Source: Clostridium kluyveri DSM 555
Lineage (GTDB): Bacteria; Bacillota; Clostridia; Clostridiales; Clostridiaceae
Length of the DNA: 64,000 bases
Assembly (NCBI RefSeq): GCF_000016505.1
Contig: NC_009706.1
Location: 2,232,001 to 2,296,000 of the forward strand
Reading direction: 5' to 3'
The translations under genes and the position numbers were made by a program. The notes beneath the pieces are model-generated. The model was not told where the DNA came from. It did not search any database and was given only the letters and a program-made list of their open reading frames with translations. Below are positions 26,387 to 36,363 of the stretch, piece by piece (positions within the stretch are counted from its first letter, which is position 1; every line of letters starts with the position of its first letter).

Positions 26387-27562
26387 ATGAAGGGTAAAAT
26401 ATTGAATTTTATAAAAACAAGTTTAAAATTAAAACAAGTTTTCATCTTTATTTTCTTTATATTTGTAATTCCTATTGCCAGTAGTTTCATTCTAGGAAAT
26501 GAAATGCATGAAGGTGAAATCAAAAATATTCCAACCATAATTGTCGATCATGATAATTCTTCCTACAGCCAGATGCTTGTTAAAGAAATAAAATATAATG
26601 AAATATTTAATGTAAATAATTATGGTGAAAATGATTATGATGTTAAGACTTCAATAGAAAATGGTAAAGCCTCAGTGGGTGTTATTATTCCTCAATCTTT
26701 TTCAAAAGATTTAACAGAAGGAAATGCCCCTAAAGTTCTTGTATTTTATGATGGTTCACAAATGTCAATTACCAGTGCTGCTAAATCCAGAATGGATGAA
26801 ATACTTTTATCTATAAAAACGGCGTACATACAGCAAACTATGCAGGGAAAGCTTGGAATAATGCCAGAGGTATCCAGAAATTATATAATGCCCATGTATT
26901 TTAACTATAGAATTTTAAATAACCCTGCTAGAAATTACAGTAACTTTTTAAATATAGGAATGCTGATTTCTATTGCTCAAGTGTGTATTGTAATGCTTGG
27001 AGCAGTTATTCCAAAAAAAGAAAAATACTATTTACCTATATGGATTAAATCTATTTTAGCAGGCTTGGCAGGTGCAGCTTCCATCCTGCTAACCTTATGG
27101 ATACAAGTGAAATATTTTGGAGTGCCCTTTAGAGGGACATCTAAAGAAGTTATTATACTAACCACATTATTCTCTGTTGCAATAGCAAGTTATGGCGTTT
27201 TGGTAAGGCTTATCATAACACAAGAGTTGCTTTCAATACAAATTAGTGCAGTAACAGTGCTGCCTACAAGTGTACTTGGAGGATATACTTTTCCACTACT
27301 TGCAATGCCCAAATTTTTTCAGGATTTATCAAATATCCTTCCCTTCGTGCATTATGCAGATCCTATGAGAAGACTATTCCTTTTAGGCATAGAAATGAAA
27401 TATATCACTCCAGAAATAATTTGGTTTATGAAGTTTATACTTTATATGTGGTTATTTTCTTTGGGAGTATTCTACATAAAGAAAACAATCAAAAAAGTAA
27501 TTACCAATACTAAAGACAATGAAAATAACACCCAAAATACTGGAGAGGTGGTAAAGGTATGA
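26387..27562 (+). CDS. ABC-2 type permease (YhgE/YbhS-like), first of two
   Basis: A 391-residue membrane protein with one N-terminal helix, a large extracellular domain (about residues 40-190: IPTIIVDHDNSSYSQ, GVIIPQSFSKDL) and five or six C-terminal helices, the plan of YbhS/YbhR-type ABC-2 exporters. It begins 16 bases after the HlyD gene and overlaps the second permease by four bases. No ATP-binding subunit is encoded in the operon. Confidence 0.87.
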   Translation: MKGKILNFIKTSLKLKQVFIFIFFIFVIPIASSFILGNEMHEGEIKNIPTIIVDHDNSSYSQMLVKEIKYNEIFNVNNYGENDYDVKTSIENGKASVGVIIPQSFSKDLTEGNAPKVLVFYDGSQMSITSAAKSRMDEILLSIKTAYIQQTMQGKLGIMPEVSRNYIMPMYFNYRILNNPARNYSNFLNIGMLISIAQVCIVMLGAVIPKKEKYYLPIWIKSILAGLAGAASILLTLWIQVKYFGVPFRGTSKEVIILTTLFSVAIASYGVLVRLIITQELLSIQISAVTVLPTSVLGGYTFPLLAMPKFFQDLSNILPFVHYADPMRRLFLLGIEMKYITPEIIWFMKFILYMWLFSLGVFYIKKTIKKVITNTKDNENNTQNTGEVVKV

Positions 27563-28749
27563 TTAAAGGAGAATCTATTAAAGTTACAGCAGAAAAAATA
27601 AAGAATATTGGAATCATTATAATAACACCTATTTTTTTCACCTGTCTTTTCTGTTCAGTATTTAGCAAAGTGTTTGTTGAACAAATACCTCTTGGTATTT
27701 TAGATTTAGATAATTCCTCCACTTCCCGAACTATTACAACACAATTTCAAGATCATGCAGGTTTTAAAGTTGATTACTACGCTCAATCCTATGATAATAT
27801 CAATGAAAAATTAAAATCCGGAAAAATTCAAGCAGCTATTATAATACCAAAGAATTTTGGCAGGGATGTATCGGAAATGAAGGCTCCAAAAACTATACTG
27901 TTAGTGGATGAGACCAATATAGTTATAGGAAATAATGCATTATCCTATGGCAGTGCCATATTAAATACTTTAAATGCAAAAATTCAGCTCAATGTTCTAC
28001 AAAATAACAACATGATGCCTTATGTAGCCCAGCAATCAATTAGTTCTTTATCTTTTGTTGAGCGTATACTATATGATCCACAGATGTGTTATGGTAAGTA
28101 TTTAATTTATGGTCTTATAGCAGTGGTAGTTCAACAATGTTATTTAGCTGTAATAACACCTATTTTAATTGTGGAGAAATCCAATATAATAAAAGTTAAA
28201 CTTCGTTCAAAAAAAGGATTAAAAAAGGTGGCAGTTATCTGCTTGAGAATTTTTTTATGTATATTATGTGCTTACATAGGATTTGCCATCAGTTTATATT
28301 GTGCTGGAAAATATTTTAGTATGCCTCTTAGAGGAACTATAGTAAATTATTTTAAATTGATAACCATATTTATTACAAATCTTACTGCAGTATCCTTTAT
28401 ATTGTCTATAATTTTCAATAAGGTTTCATACTTCACCAGATTCTCCATGTGTTTGTCTGTTCCAACATTTCTTACTGCAGGTTATACCTGGCCCGGATAT
28501 ATGATGCCTGGCGGATTTAGTCATATTGTTAAAGTCCTATGGCCTATTATATATACAGCAGATCCTTTAAGATCCATAAGTTTAAAAGGAACAAATAATA
28601 TGGAATTTTTACTTCCATATATACAACAAGGAATTCATTATGGATTAATATGGCTTCCCATAGGAATATTACTTTATATTGTTAAAATTATAATACTTAA
28701 ATATATGTATAAGAGGTTTCCTATTTCCATAGAATTATTAGAACATTAA
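27559..28749 (+). CDS. ABC-2 type permease, second of two
   Basis: A 396-residue paralogue of the previous gene with the same layout: N-terminal helix, extracellular domain (LGILDLDNSSTSRTI, AAIIIPKNFGRDV) and C-terminal helical bundle. Together the two would form the transmembrane heterodimer of an exporter fed by the HlyD lipoprotein. Its ATG overlaps the preceding stop (ATGA). The ATPase that normally completes the pump is absent here and must be supplied from elsewhere or is lost. Confidence 0.87.
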   Translation: MIKGESIKVTAEKIKNIGIIIITPIFFTCLFCSVFSKVFVEQIPLGILDLDNSSTSRTITTQFQDHAGFKVDYYAQSYDNINEKLKSGKIQAAIIIPKNFGRDVSEMKAPKTILLVDETNIVIGNNALSYGSAILNTLNAKIQLNVLQNNNMMPYVAQQSISSLSFVERILYDPQMCYGKYLIYGLIAVVVQQCYLAVITPILIVEKSNIIKVKLRSKKGLKKVAVICLRIFLCILCAYIGFAISLYCAGKYFSMPLRGTIVNYFKLITIFITNLTAVSFILSIIFNKVSYFTRFSMCLSVPTFLTAGYTWPGYMMPGGFSHIVKVLWPIIYTADPLRSISLKGTNNMEFLLPYIQQGIHYGLIWLPIGILLYIVKIIILKYMYKRFPISIELLEH

Positions 28750-28848
28750 TAAATATCAAGAACAGCTTTGCCTTAAGATGATCCTTTACTATGAAATGAA
28801 AAGAAGCAGGTGGTTACAATAGATAGAAGTATTTCAAATTGTAATATC

Positions 28849-29706
28849 TTAATATATGTTTCCTAAAACTACTCTATTTAAATATTTTCTTCCCACTGCT
28901 TCTGCTTCTTTCATGAAGTTTATATCCGTAGGAGGATTTTTAAATTTATACCTTGGAAAATATCTTGAAAGATGCAGAGGAATATTATTATCTATAGAGC
29001 TTAAGAACTTTGAAATACTTTCCACTTCCTTTAAATCATCATTTTTTTCACTTACCAAAAGTGTGGTAATTTCAACATGGCAAACTCCTGCGGCTTTTTC
29101 AATAGTTTTTAGTACCGGCTTTAGACTTCCCCCGCAGAGATTTTTATAATACCTATCATTAAAACTTTTTAGATCAATATTCATGGCATCTATATAATGA
29201 AGAAGTTTATCTAAAGGTTCCTCGTTTATATAGCCATTAGTAACAAGTACTACTTTCAAATGGGGCTTTTTTTCTTTTAATAGTCTGGCACAATCATATA
29301 CATATTCATACCATATTGCAGGTTCATTATAAGTGAAAGCTATGCCTATATTATTCTTTAATTTCACTGCAGTTTCCATTAAATCTTTTTTAGATATAAA
29401 CTCACTCTTAGCTCTGAACTGGGATATAGTATAATTTTGACAAAAATCACAGGTGAAATTACATCCAAAGCTCCCTACTGAAAAAATATAGCTGTGCGGT
29501 TTAAAGTAATGAAGAGGCTTTTTCTCTATAGGCTCCAGTGCCCCAGAGGTAATTTCTCCATAATTTATAGTAAAAAGTTTTCCTCTTTCATGTATTCTCA
29601 CATTACACTTTCCAAATCCCCCCTCTTCAATTACACAATTGTGTGGACATAAAAAACAGTGAACCCTATCTTTAAATTTTTCATAAAATAAAGCTTCCAC
29701 CTTCAT
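28849..29706 (-). CDS. AmmeMemoRadiSam system radical SAM enzyme
   Basis: A 285-residue radical SAM protein. The cluster motif is CNFTCDFC (C-x3-C-x2-C, about residues 80-87), with GSFG before it and a second cysteine set CFLCPHNC near residue 20, as in the AmmeMemoRadiSam radical SAM family (related to pyruvate formate-lyase activases). It starts 16 bases after the fused Memo-like/AMMECR1 gene, which completes the system. The reaction of this conserved three-part system has no settled assignment that I know. A ribosome site AAGGGTGAT precedes the ATG. Confidence 0.88.
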   Translation of the reverse strand: MKVEALFYEKFKDRVHCFLCPHNCVIEEGGFGKCNVRIHERGKLFTINYGEITSGALEPIEKKPLHYFKPHSYIFSVGSFGCNFTCDFCQNYTISQFRAKSEFISKKDLMETAVKLKNNIGIAFTYNEPAIWYEYVYDCARLLKEKKPHLKVVLVTNGYINEEPLDKLLHYIDAMNIDLKSFNDRYYKNLCGGSLKPVLKTIEKAAGVCHVEITTLLVSEKNDDLKEVESISKFLSSIDNNIPLHLSRYFPRYKFKNPPTDINFMKEAEAVGRKYLNRVVLGNIY

Positions 29707-29722
29707 AGCATCACCCTTCTTC

Positions 29723-31129
29723 TCAATGTTCTTTATAACGAACCACTTTAAACCTTTCTATTTTATATTCTTCATCAGGTTTTATACCTGCCTTTTCCAG
29801 AGCAATTAAAAGCTGTTTTTCCACTGTATCTACCCCTTCTAAATTAGGAAGCAAAAGTCCCGTTTTTCTCCCTTTTCTCACAATGACACCATATTGCTCC
29901 GGATCCAATTCTTCCTTACAAGAGGGTTCAGGTTCTGTTAAAATATCCACTGAAAACACAATATCTAAAAGTTCCTCTTTTTCCACTTCATAAAATCTTG
30001 GATCATTGAAGGCCGCTTCAACAGCATTACGTATAATTTCTTCTGCCACATTATCTGCAGCAGGGAATATTGTACCTATACATCCTCTTAAATCTCCATA
30101 TTTTTTTAAGGACACAAATACTCCTCTTTTAACATTTATCATTTCATCTGTTATATAATCCGGAATTTTTTTAAGCACTCTTCCCTTATTTAAATAAAAT
30201 TCAACACTTTCTCTTGCAAGTCTTACATAGGGATTGCTTTCCTCTTTTCTCTTTTCCAGGGCATGACTTTGAAGTAATTCTAATTGCTTTAATTTTGAGG
30301 TATCCTTTGATAACACATTAAACCTCATCACTCCATAACCCACTCCAAAAGTTCCCTCATAACTTAAAAGTTCCCCATTAAATTTACTCTTATCTAAAGC
30401 TCCCAGTAAGGTTAAAACAGAATTTCTCCCACACTCTGCTGCATTAGCTATATTCTCCCTATCCATATTAAAAATATCCTTCACATATCCATCTTTTAAA
30501 TTTTCAAGAAACTCCATATCAAATTTTTCTCCAAAAGGACTGTACCCATAAGGTCCTTCTTCTTTTAATTTATGGGATAAGTCTCCACTTGCTATAAATA
30601 CAACTTCTTCTCCTGACTCTTCTACTGCTTTATTTATATACATGCCAAATTTATATAGATTAATATCACCTAAAGGTGCATAAGTTATGTGTACAAGTTT
30701 ATAGTCCTTATAGTATTTATCAATAAAATACAGAGGAACTATAGCTCCATGATCTAAATAAATAGAAGTATTATATTTATTTAAAAGAGAATTGGTAGCC
30801 ATTACAACAGGTATATGATTTTTATATGAAAGTTCATATATTTTACTGGTAATGGATTTGTTAATTTGTAACTCCATAGAAATGCCTGATGCACCAAAGT
30901 TTTTTAAATCCCCTGATATTTTATTTTCATAGCTTAAAGAAATAGCATCTTTAAACATGACACCATGGGGAGTCACAAGTATAATGGTATCTGGAGCCTT
31001 TTTGGCAATCTCTTTTCCTATTACATTAAAACCATCACCGGTATTACCAATCCTTTTCTCCTGCCCTTTTCCTATCTCTGGAATTACAATGGGGGGATGG
31101 GGCAGTAAATAAAATCCTTTTAAGCTCAA
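29723..31129 (-). CDS. AmmeMemoRadiSam fusion: Memo/LigB-like domain plus AMMECR1 domain
   Basis: A 468-residue fusion. Residues 1-275 match the class III extradiol-dioxygenase-like (LigB/Memo) fold: LLPHPPIVIPEIGKG, LVTPHG, YLDHGAIVPLYF and IASGDLSHKL supply the metal-ligand histidines. Residues 290-465 are an AMMECR1 domain with the signature LRGCIGTI (about residue 360) and AAFNDPRF. In many genomes these are separate proteins. The start is a TTG with GGAGGTGAT ahead. The radical SAM partner follows, so all parts of the system are here. Confidence 0.88.
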   Translation of the reverse strand: MSLKGFYLLPHPPIVIPEIGKGQEKRIGNTGDGFNVIGKEIAKKAPDTIILVTPHGVMFKDAISLSYENKISGDLKNFGASGISMELQINKSITSKIYELSYKNHIPVVMATNSLLNKYNTSIYLDHGAIVPLYFIDKYYKDYKLVHITYAPLGDINLYKFGMYINKAVEESGEEVVFIASGDLSHKLKEEGPYGYSPFGEKFDMEFLENLKDGYVKDIFNMDRENIANAAECGRNSVLTLLGALDKSKFNGELLSYEGTFGVGYGVMRFNVLSKDTSKLKQLELLQSHALEKRKEESNPYVRLARESVEFYLNKGRVLKKIPDYITDEMINVKRGVFVSLKKYGDLRGCIGTIFPAADNVAEEIIRNAVEAAFNDPRFYEVEKEELLDIVFSVDILTEPEPSCKEELDPEQYGVIVRKGRKTGLLLPNLEGVDTVEKQLLIALEKAGIKPDEEYKIERFKVVRYKEH

Positions 31130-31315
31130 AGAATCACCTCCATAAATAATATTTACACTTTTCTATAATAATATTAGAAAATTAAATATTATGCAATATA
31201 TAACCAATAAGACAGTTACATAAATTAATTTTTGAATAAAATTTTTCATAAAACTCAAACTAACTTTATATGATGTGTAAATTACTATATTTTATAAAAT
31301 TAAGGGGTGTTTCAT

Positions 31316-31792
31316 TTGAACAAAAAATTAAATCTACTTATATTTAGCGGAGATTATGACAAAGCTCTTGCGGGACTGATTATAGCCAATGCTGCCAGAG
31401 AAATAGACATAGATGTATCAATATTTTTTGGTTTTTGGGGACTTCTCCTGGTACGTGATCCTAAAGCCCCTCCTTGTGAAAATAAAACTGTTTATGAAAA
31501 AATGTTTTCCATGATGACGCCAAATGGCATTGAAGAACTGCCATTATCTAAAATGAATTTTAGCGGCATAGGGAAGGAAATGCTTAAGGCCATGATGAAA
31601 GAAGAAGATACTCCAAGCATCACAGCTTTTTTAAAAGGAGCCATAAAAAAAGGAGTAAAATTTTATGGTTGTAAACTTTCAGTAGAAATTATGGGATTTA
31701 AAAAGGAGGAACTTCTTCCTGAAGTCGAAATAATCGAAGCAAAAGATTATTTAAAAGATGCCGTTAATTCAAATATGCAGTTGTTTATCTAA
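31316..31792 (+). CDS. DsrE/DsrF-like small protein
   Basis: A 158-residue protein of the DsrE/DsrF-like (sulfur relay, peroxiredoxin-related) fold: LLIFSGDYDKALAGLIIANAA, the aromatic loop FFGFWGLLLVRDP and FYGCKLSVEIMG with the conserved cysteine. Relatives move or bind sulfane sulfur. The TTG at 31316 is preceded by AAGGGGTG with six-base spacing; a GTG nine bases earlier lies inside that site and is unlikely. It stands alone, divergent from the AmmeMemoRadiSam genes. Confidence 0.8.
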   Translation: MNKKLNLLIFSGDYDKALAGLIIANAAREIDIDVSIFFGFWGLLLVRDPKAPPCENKTVYEKMFSMMTPNGIEELPLSKMNFSGIGKEMLKAMMKEEDTPSITAFLKGAIKKGVKFYGCKLSVEIMGFKKEELLPEVEIIEAKDYLKDAVNSNMQLFI

Positions 31793-31799
31793 ATATAAT

Positions 31800-32423
31800 T
31801 TATGAATAAAATATAAGTTTTAAAAAATTGTGTCCTAATTTTACTCCATAAAAAATAACCACACTGCCGCAAATTATACTTATTTTCCCAAGTATATTTT
31901 CATTGAGATTATTTTTAAAAATCGAAAAAACTGTGGCAAGAAAAATAAACCATATAAAAGATGCCAGGCATACTCCGGTAATAAAAAATTTACAGGCATA
32001 TAAAGGCATGGATGCCCTAAAGCCCCCCAGCAGCAGTGAGCCATCTATTATAGCCTGAGGATTAAGCCAGGTTACTGTAAAGCAGGCCGCCACCAATTTA
32101 CATAAGGGCATGTCTACATTTATATTATCCTTTGACAGTTGAGGCTTGGACTTAATAAGTAATATTCCTATATAGATAACAACAATAGTTCCTAAAAGAA
32201 AAATCAACAGCTTTAAAAAATAAAAATTATCTATAAGTATACCTATTCCAAAAAAACTTGCAACAGATAAGGTTATGTCAAAAAATATAGTAATAAATGC
32301 TGTTTCATAAGCTCTTCTTTTATCCATAGCCACAGCTGTATTTATCACGTATAAATTTTGCATTCCTATAGGTGCCACATAGCTAATTCCAAGTATAAAT
32401 CCTTGTATTAAATATTTCATCAT
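31800..32423 (-). CDS. LysE/ArgO-family amino-acid exporter
   Basis: A 207-residue, six-helix exporter. GFILGISYVAPIGMQNLYVINTAV is the diagnostic N-terminus of the LysE/ArgO group and FTVTWLNPQAIIDGSLLLGG the conserved central block. It exports basic amino acids or related compounds. It lies downstream of a MocR-type regulator on the same strand (156 bases apart), which might control it. Confidence 0.87.
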   Translation of the reverse strand: MMKYLIQGFILGISYVAPIGMQNLYVINTAVAMDKRRAYETAFITIFFDITLSVASFFGIGILIDNFYFLKLLIFLLGTIVVIYIGILLIKSKPQLSKDNINVDMPLCKLVAACFTVTWLNPQAIIDGSLLLGGFRASMPLYACKFFITGVCLASFIWFIFLATVFSIFKNNLNENILGKISIICGSVVIFYGVKLGHNFLKLIFYS

Positions 32424-32550
32424 AATTATCTTCCCCTTGTTGAATTGATTTTTTAGTGTCTTAAAAGAGACATATTACAAATTATAATAGTAATAGCATC
32501 TGTTATCTCCATCCAAGAAAATAAAACTTATGCCAACCAAACACACAAAG

Positions 32551-32590
32551 ATAGTTGTTAAATCTTAAAATCACTTGATTTAACAACTAT
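32551..32590 (-). terminator. 14-bp stem-loop at the end of the MocR gene
   Basis: ATAGTTGTTAAATC (32551-32564) and GATTTAACAACTAT (32577-32590) are perfect 14-base arms with a 12-base loop. The right arm includes the MocR stop codon. The T-run after it on the minus strand is weak (TCTTTG), so it may be a terminator or an mRNA end-stabiliser. Confidence 0.6.
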
Positions 32591-34046
32591 TTTGTTCTTT
32601 TTCCAATTTTCTAATTATATGGGATAGTTTTTTAAGTCCCATTTCCATTTGATCCATTAAAGCATAAGAATAAGATATTCTCAGATTTTGATTATTAGAA
32701 AAGCTATACATGCTTCCAGGATTAATAAGAATTTTTTCTTTTATTGATTCTTGGAATAATTTATTTATAGATATATTGGAGTTTAATTTAAGCCATATGT
32801 AAAATCCACCTTGGGGAATATTCCATGAAGCTATGTCTTTAAAGTTATCCTTTAGAATTTCTATAGTTTTATCTCTACGAAATTTAAGTTTTCTCCTGAA
32901 CTCTTTAAGATGTTCCTCATATAATCCACTGCTTATCCACTCCATTAACACCATCTGAGATATAGAACTGGAACCATAATCAGTTTGCATTTTTATATCC
33001 GCCAGTCTTTCTATTACACTTTCAGGGCCTACAATCCATCCAATCCTAAAGCCGGGCGCAAGACATTTTGAAATACTACCAAGATACAGTACATTTCCAT
33101 TTTTATCTCTACTCTTAAGAGGCATGGGAGGAGATTTTTCTATCCACAATTCTCTATAGACATCATCTTCTACAATGGGAATTCTTAAATCCCCGCAGTA
33201 TTTTAAAATTTTTATACGCCTATTTTCACTCATTACAATTCCTGTTGGATTATGAAAGGTAGGAATGGTGTATAACATTTTATCAGCATTCTTTCCTCCA
33301 TTTTTTTGTATTTCTTCCAGAATAATTCCTTCACCATCCATTTTCAAACCGGTCAGATTCATTCCAAGAGATTGGAATATGTGCAAAGATTTCAAATAGG
33401 ATGGATCTTCTACCAATATTTTAGATCCTGGAGGTAAAAGGGATAGTGATATAAGCTGCAATGCTTGAAGTGCTCCAGAAACAATAAGTATGGAAGACGG
33501 CGGTACTTGTATTCCATATTTTCTCATATATTCACTAATTACCCGTCTTAATTCCAACAACCCTTTTGCTTCAAGATAACCTAAAGAAGTAATTCTATTT
33601 AAACATCTATTTAAAACTTTATTCATCATATGCCTGGGAAATAAATCAGGACCTGGTTCTCCTGTTCCAAGTCTAATTATATTCTCTGTGTATTCCAATC
33701 TATTAACCATTTGAATGGTACGGAGATTAGGCTTATGAATACTTCCTTCAATATAATTCTTCCAATTTAATTCTGGTTTTGAAGAAAGCAGAGACCACGT
33801 ATTATTTATTATTGTAGTACCTCCTCCTTTATTGCCTTCAATAAGTCCCCTACTTTTTAGCTCATCCAAAGCTTCAACTATAGTACTTCTGTTTACCTCA
33901 AATATCTCTGCAAGTTTTCTTTGAGAAGGAATTTTAGTCCCTATGGCAAAGTTTCCTCTGGCTATTTCACTGATTATATAATCTACAATTTGTCTATATA
34001 ATGCTTTAGAAGAATTTTTGTTAGGTTTCCAATTAATATCTATCAC
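32580..34046 (-). CDS. MocR-type regulator (GntR helix-turn-helix plus aminotransferase domain)
   Basis: A 488-residue fusion. Residues 10-80 are a GntR winged helix (LYRQIVDYIISEIARGNF, KIPSQRKLAEIFEVNRSTIVEAL). Residues 115-480 are a fold-type I aminotransferase domain: TIPTFHNPTGIV, ESD-type loop VEDDVYREL and YLGSISKCLAPGFRIGW with the pyridoxal-phosphate lysine. MocR proteins sense amino-acid or vitamin B6 derivatives. The start is GTG with AGAAGGTG upstream. The LysE-type exporter just downstream is its most likely target. Confidence 0.9.
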   Translation of the reverse strand: MIDINWKPNKNSSKALYRQIVDYIISEIARGNFAIGTKIPSQRKLAEIFEVNRSTIVEALDELKSRGLIEGNKGGGTTIINNTWSLLSSKPELNWKNYIEGSIHKPNLRTIQMVNRLEYTENIIRLGTGEPGPDLFPRHMMNKVLNRCLNRITSLGYLEAKGLLELRRVISEYMRKYGIQVPPSSILIVSGALQALQLISLSLLPPGSKILVEDPSYLKSLHIFQSLGMNLTGLKMDGEGIILEEIQKNGGKNADKMLYTIPTFHNPTGIVMSENRRIKILKYCGDLRIPIVEDDVYRELWIEKSPPMPLKSRDKNGNVLYLGSISKCLAPGFRIGWIVGPESVIERLADIKMQTDYGSSSISQMVLMEWISSGLYEEHLKEFRRKLKFRRDKTIEILKDNFKDIASWNIPQGGFYIWLKLNSNISINKLFQESIKEKILINPGSMYSFSNNQNLRISYSYALMDQMEMGLKKLSHIIRKLEKEQNSC

Positions 34047-34146
34047 TTATATTGCACCTTCTTTAGTCTAAACACTTACTACATAATATCATAAAGGTAC
34101 ATTTTTAAATATATGTAATTAAAATTTACTAAAATACTATTGATAA

Positions 34147-36336
34147 TTAAATTTTGGGAAAAATCCATTTAATTCTTTCATTAAGAATTAAAACTAAAAT
34201 GGAATTTATTGTATTTATTGATTTCGCAGCGAATACACTGAATCCTCCTATTAATGCAAAAGCGCCAAATGTAATATTATATAAATTTGCTATTTTAATA
34301 TTCATATCTATTATTTTATAAGAACTTTTAGACAATGTAATTAAATCATTCAATCTACCCATATTATCTTCAAATATTATACAATCTGAATTTAACTTGA
34401 TTTGATCACAGGATGAATCTGCAAAGCTCACGCTTACATCTGCAGCCCTCATTGCAGACACATCATTTAAACCATCTCCTACCATCATCACTATATTATA
34501 TATTTTCTGCTTTTCTATAATCTTTACTTTTTCTTCATCATTACAATCGCCATAGATATTATTTATATCTAATGTATCAGAAACATATTTACCTCTGTCA
34601 TAACTATCACTTGTCAATAAAGATAAATTTGTTATACCTTTAAGTTTAAGCTTAGGAATTAATTCGTAAGAACTATGCCATATACTTTCTCGCATTATGA
34701 TTATGCCTGTAAGTTTGCCATCTAAGCTAATGAGAATAGGTGTATATAGCTTATTCTTATAATGTAAGTATTTATCCAGTACTTTATCTAAAGCTATGTT
34801 ATTTTCCATGAAAAATTCATCATTTCCTATTAGAACTGTATGATTATTGTATACGGCTTTTACTCCTTTTGACGGTATCAATATGGAATTTTGTACATTT
34901 TCTAAGATATAATTATTTCTATAAAATTCATTTTCTACTAAAGAATCCTCAGCTACCTGCATTTTATCTATATTATGTAATTTTTGTAACTGACTTTTGA
35001 AAGTATTAGATATAGGATGATAATTAGATGCTTCACAGGATGAACATATTTTAAGTATAGCTTCATCAGTATAGTTTTTATCAAAGGACTGTATATCTAT
35101 AATCTCCATATTTCCATAAGTTAATGTACCTGTTTTATCAAAAACTATACTGTCGGTATCTATAATTTTCTGAAAGGTGTTGGGATTTCTAAGGTATATA
35201 TTATACTTACTCAATAAATGAATATAATTTTTTATTCCAGTATTTAAAGCTAATTCAGATGATTCCGGGCACAAAACCAATATTATTGATAAAACATTCA
35301 ATATATCTCTTGTAAATATATAACATGTAATTCCTAATAAAGCAGCAATAACTACAATTCTATCTTGAAATTTGACTACTCTCTTATTTAAATTTAATTG
35401 TTCAAAAGAGATATCATCTTTATTTGACACCTGTGGAATTTTTGTTATGCGAACTTTTAAATTACCAGATAAAACTACAGTACCCTGGTATACTGTATTT
35501 CCTTTACTTATAGGAAATACAGTGGGTTGGCCTGTGCGATAAAAATTGCTAATGAAACTACTGCCATCTAAAACTTCTCCTTCCGCTGGAACTAGTTCAC
35601 CCTTGTGGATATATATAATATCGTTTAACTCTACTGAATGAATTGAAGTTAACATCTCATCACCAGTACTTGTGATAATCCATGCGGTATTAGGAGGGGT
35701 AACCATATTATGCTTTAATAATTTCTGACATTTTAAGTCAGCAGATAATTTTATGTAATTGTTAAAATCAATTAAAGCAATTAATAATAAACCTTCTGTA
35801 CTTTCTCTTAAAACAGTAAGACACATAGCCGCTAATTTTAAGATGAATTCTGAATTTAAATAAATATGTTTTGTAAACTTCTTATAAACGTTTTTGAGAA
35901 AAGGATATCCCGCTACAATAGTAATTGCAGAAGCTGTCCCTAACGCCCTTATACTACTGCTAATAAAAAATTTCCCAAATATAGAATTTTTAATTCTAAA
36001 TAACAAATAGACTAAACCAGACCATACAAGTTTAGTCTTAACTTTATTTGTTTTTTGCTTAATCTCATAATATGAATTATAGGAATCCAGATTTTTAGAG
36101 TCATAATTTATTTTAGATGATAAAACTTGTTCTATACTATGTTTAATTAATTTCATATTTGTTTTTGCTTCATCATATACTATGAGAATACTTCCAGTAT
36201 TGCAGCTTACATTACTATATTTTACTCCATATATATTTCCAATATATATATCCGTATATTTAGCTAATACTTTGTTTCTATAGATTTTATTAGTTTTAAA
36301 TCTAATACGCCCAGGTAATATATTTACTTCTTTCAA
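34147..36336 (-). CDS. fezB: FezB-like P1B-type ATPase of a ferrosome cluster
   Basis: A 729-residue P-type ATPase. The N-terminus has GRIR at residues 9-12 followed by an HMA-like domain (to about 75). Actuator, P and N domains follow: FDKTGTLT (D400), the P1B dipeptide in NYHPIS, and MVGDGLND. Two key positions deviate: the actuator loop is TGQP (268-271), not TGE, and the membrane metal motif is LCPESS (355-360), not CPC. The ferrosome ATPase FezB is a P1B-6 pump that loads iron into lipid-bound granules, and the motif plus neighbours support that. AAGGAGG lies 13 bases ahead of the TTG start; in-frame TTA or ATC codons nearer to it are possible, and would place a lysine eight residues before GRIR. 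Confidence 0.75.
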   Translation of the reverse strand: MKEVNILPGRIRFKTNKIYRNKVLAKYTDIYIGNIYGVKYSNVSCNTGSILIVYDEAKTNMKLIKHSIEQVLSSKINYDSKNLDSYNSYYEIKQKTNKVKTKLVWSGLVYLLFRIKNSIFGKFFISSSIRALGTASAITIVAGYPFLKNVYKKFTKHIYLNSEFILKLAAMCLTVLRESTEGLLLIALIDFNNYIKLSADLKCQKLLKHNMVTPPNTAWIITSTGDEMLTSIHSVELNDIIYIHKGELVPAEGEVLDGSSFISNFYRTGQPTVFPISKGNTVYQGTVVLSGNLKVRITKIPQVSNKDDISFEQLNLNKRVVKFQDRIVVIAALLGITCYIFTRDILNVLSIILVLCPESSELALNTGIKNYIHLLSKYNIYLRNPNTFQKIIDTDSIVFDKTGTLTYGNMEIIDIQSFDKNYTDEAILKICSSCEASNYHPISNTFKSQLQKLHNIDKMQVAEDSLVENEFYRNNYILENVQNSILIPSKGVKAVYNNHTVLIGNDEFFMENNIALDKVLDKYLHYKNKLYTPILISLDGKLTGIIIMRESIWHSSYELIPKLKLKGITNLSLLTSDSYDRGKYVSDTLDINNIYGDCNDEEKVKIIEKQKIYNIVMMVGDGLNDVSAMRAADVSVSFADSSCDQIKLNSDCIIFEDNMGRLNDLITLSKSSYKIIDMNIKIANLYNITFGAFALIGGFSVFAAKSINTINSILVLILNERIKWIFPKI

Positions 36337-36363
36337 TTTTAAGATACAGCCTCCTTTTTAAAG

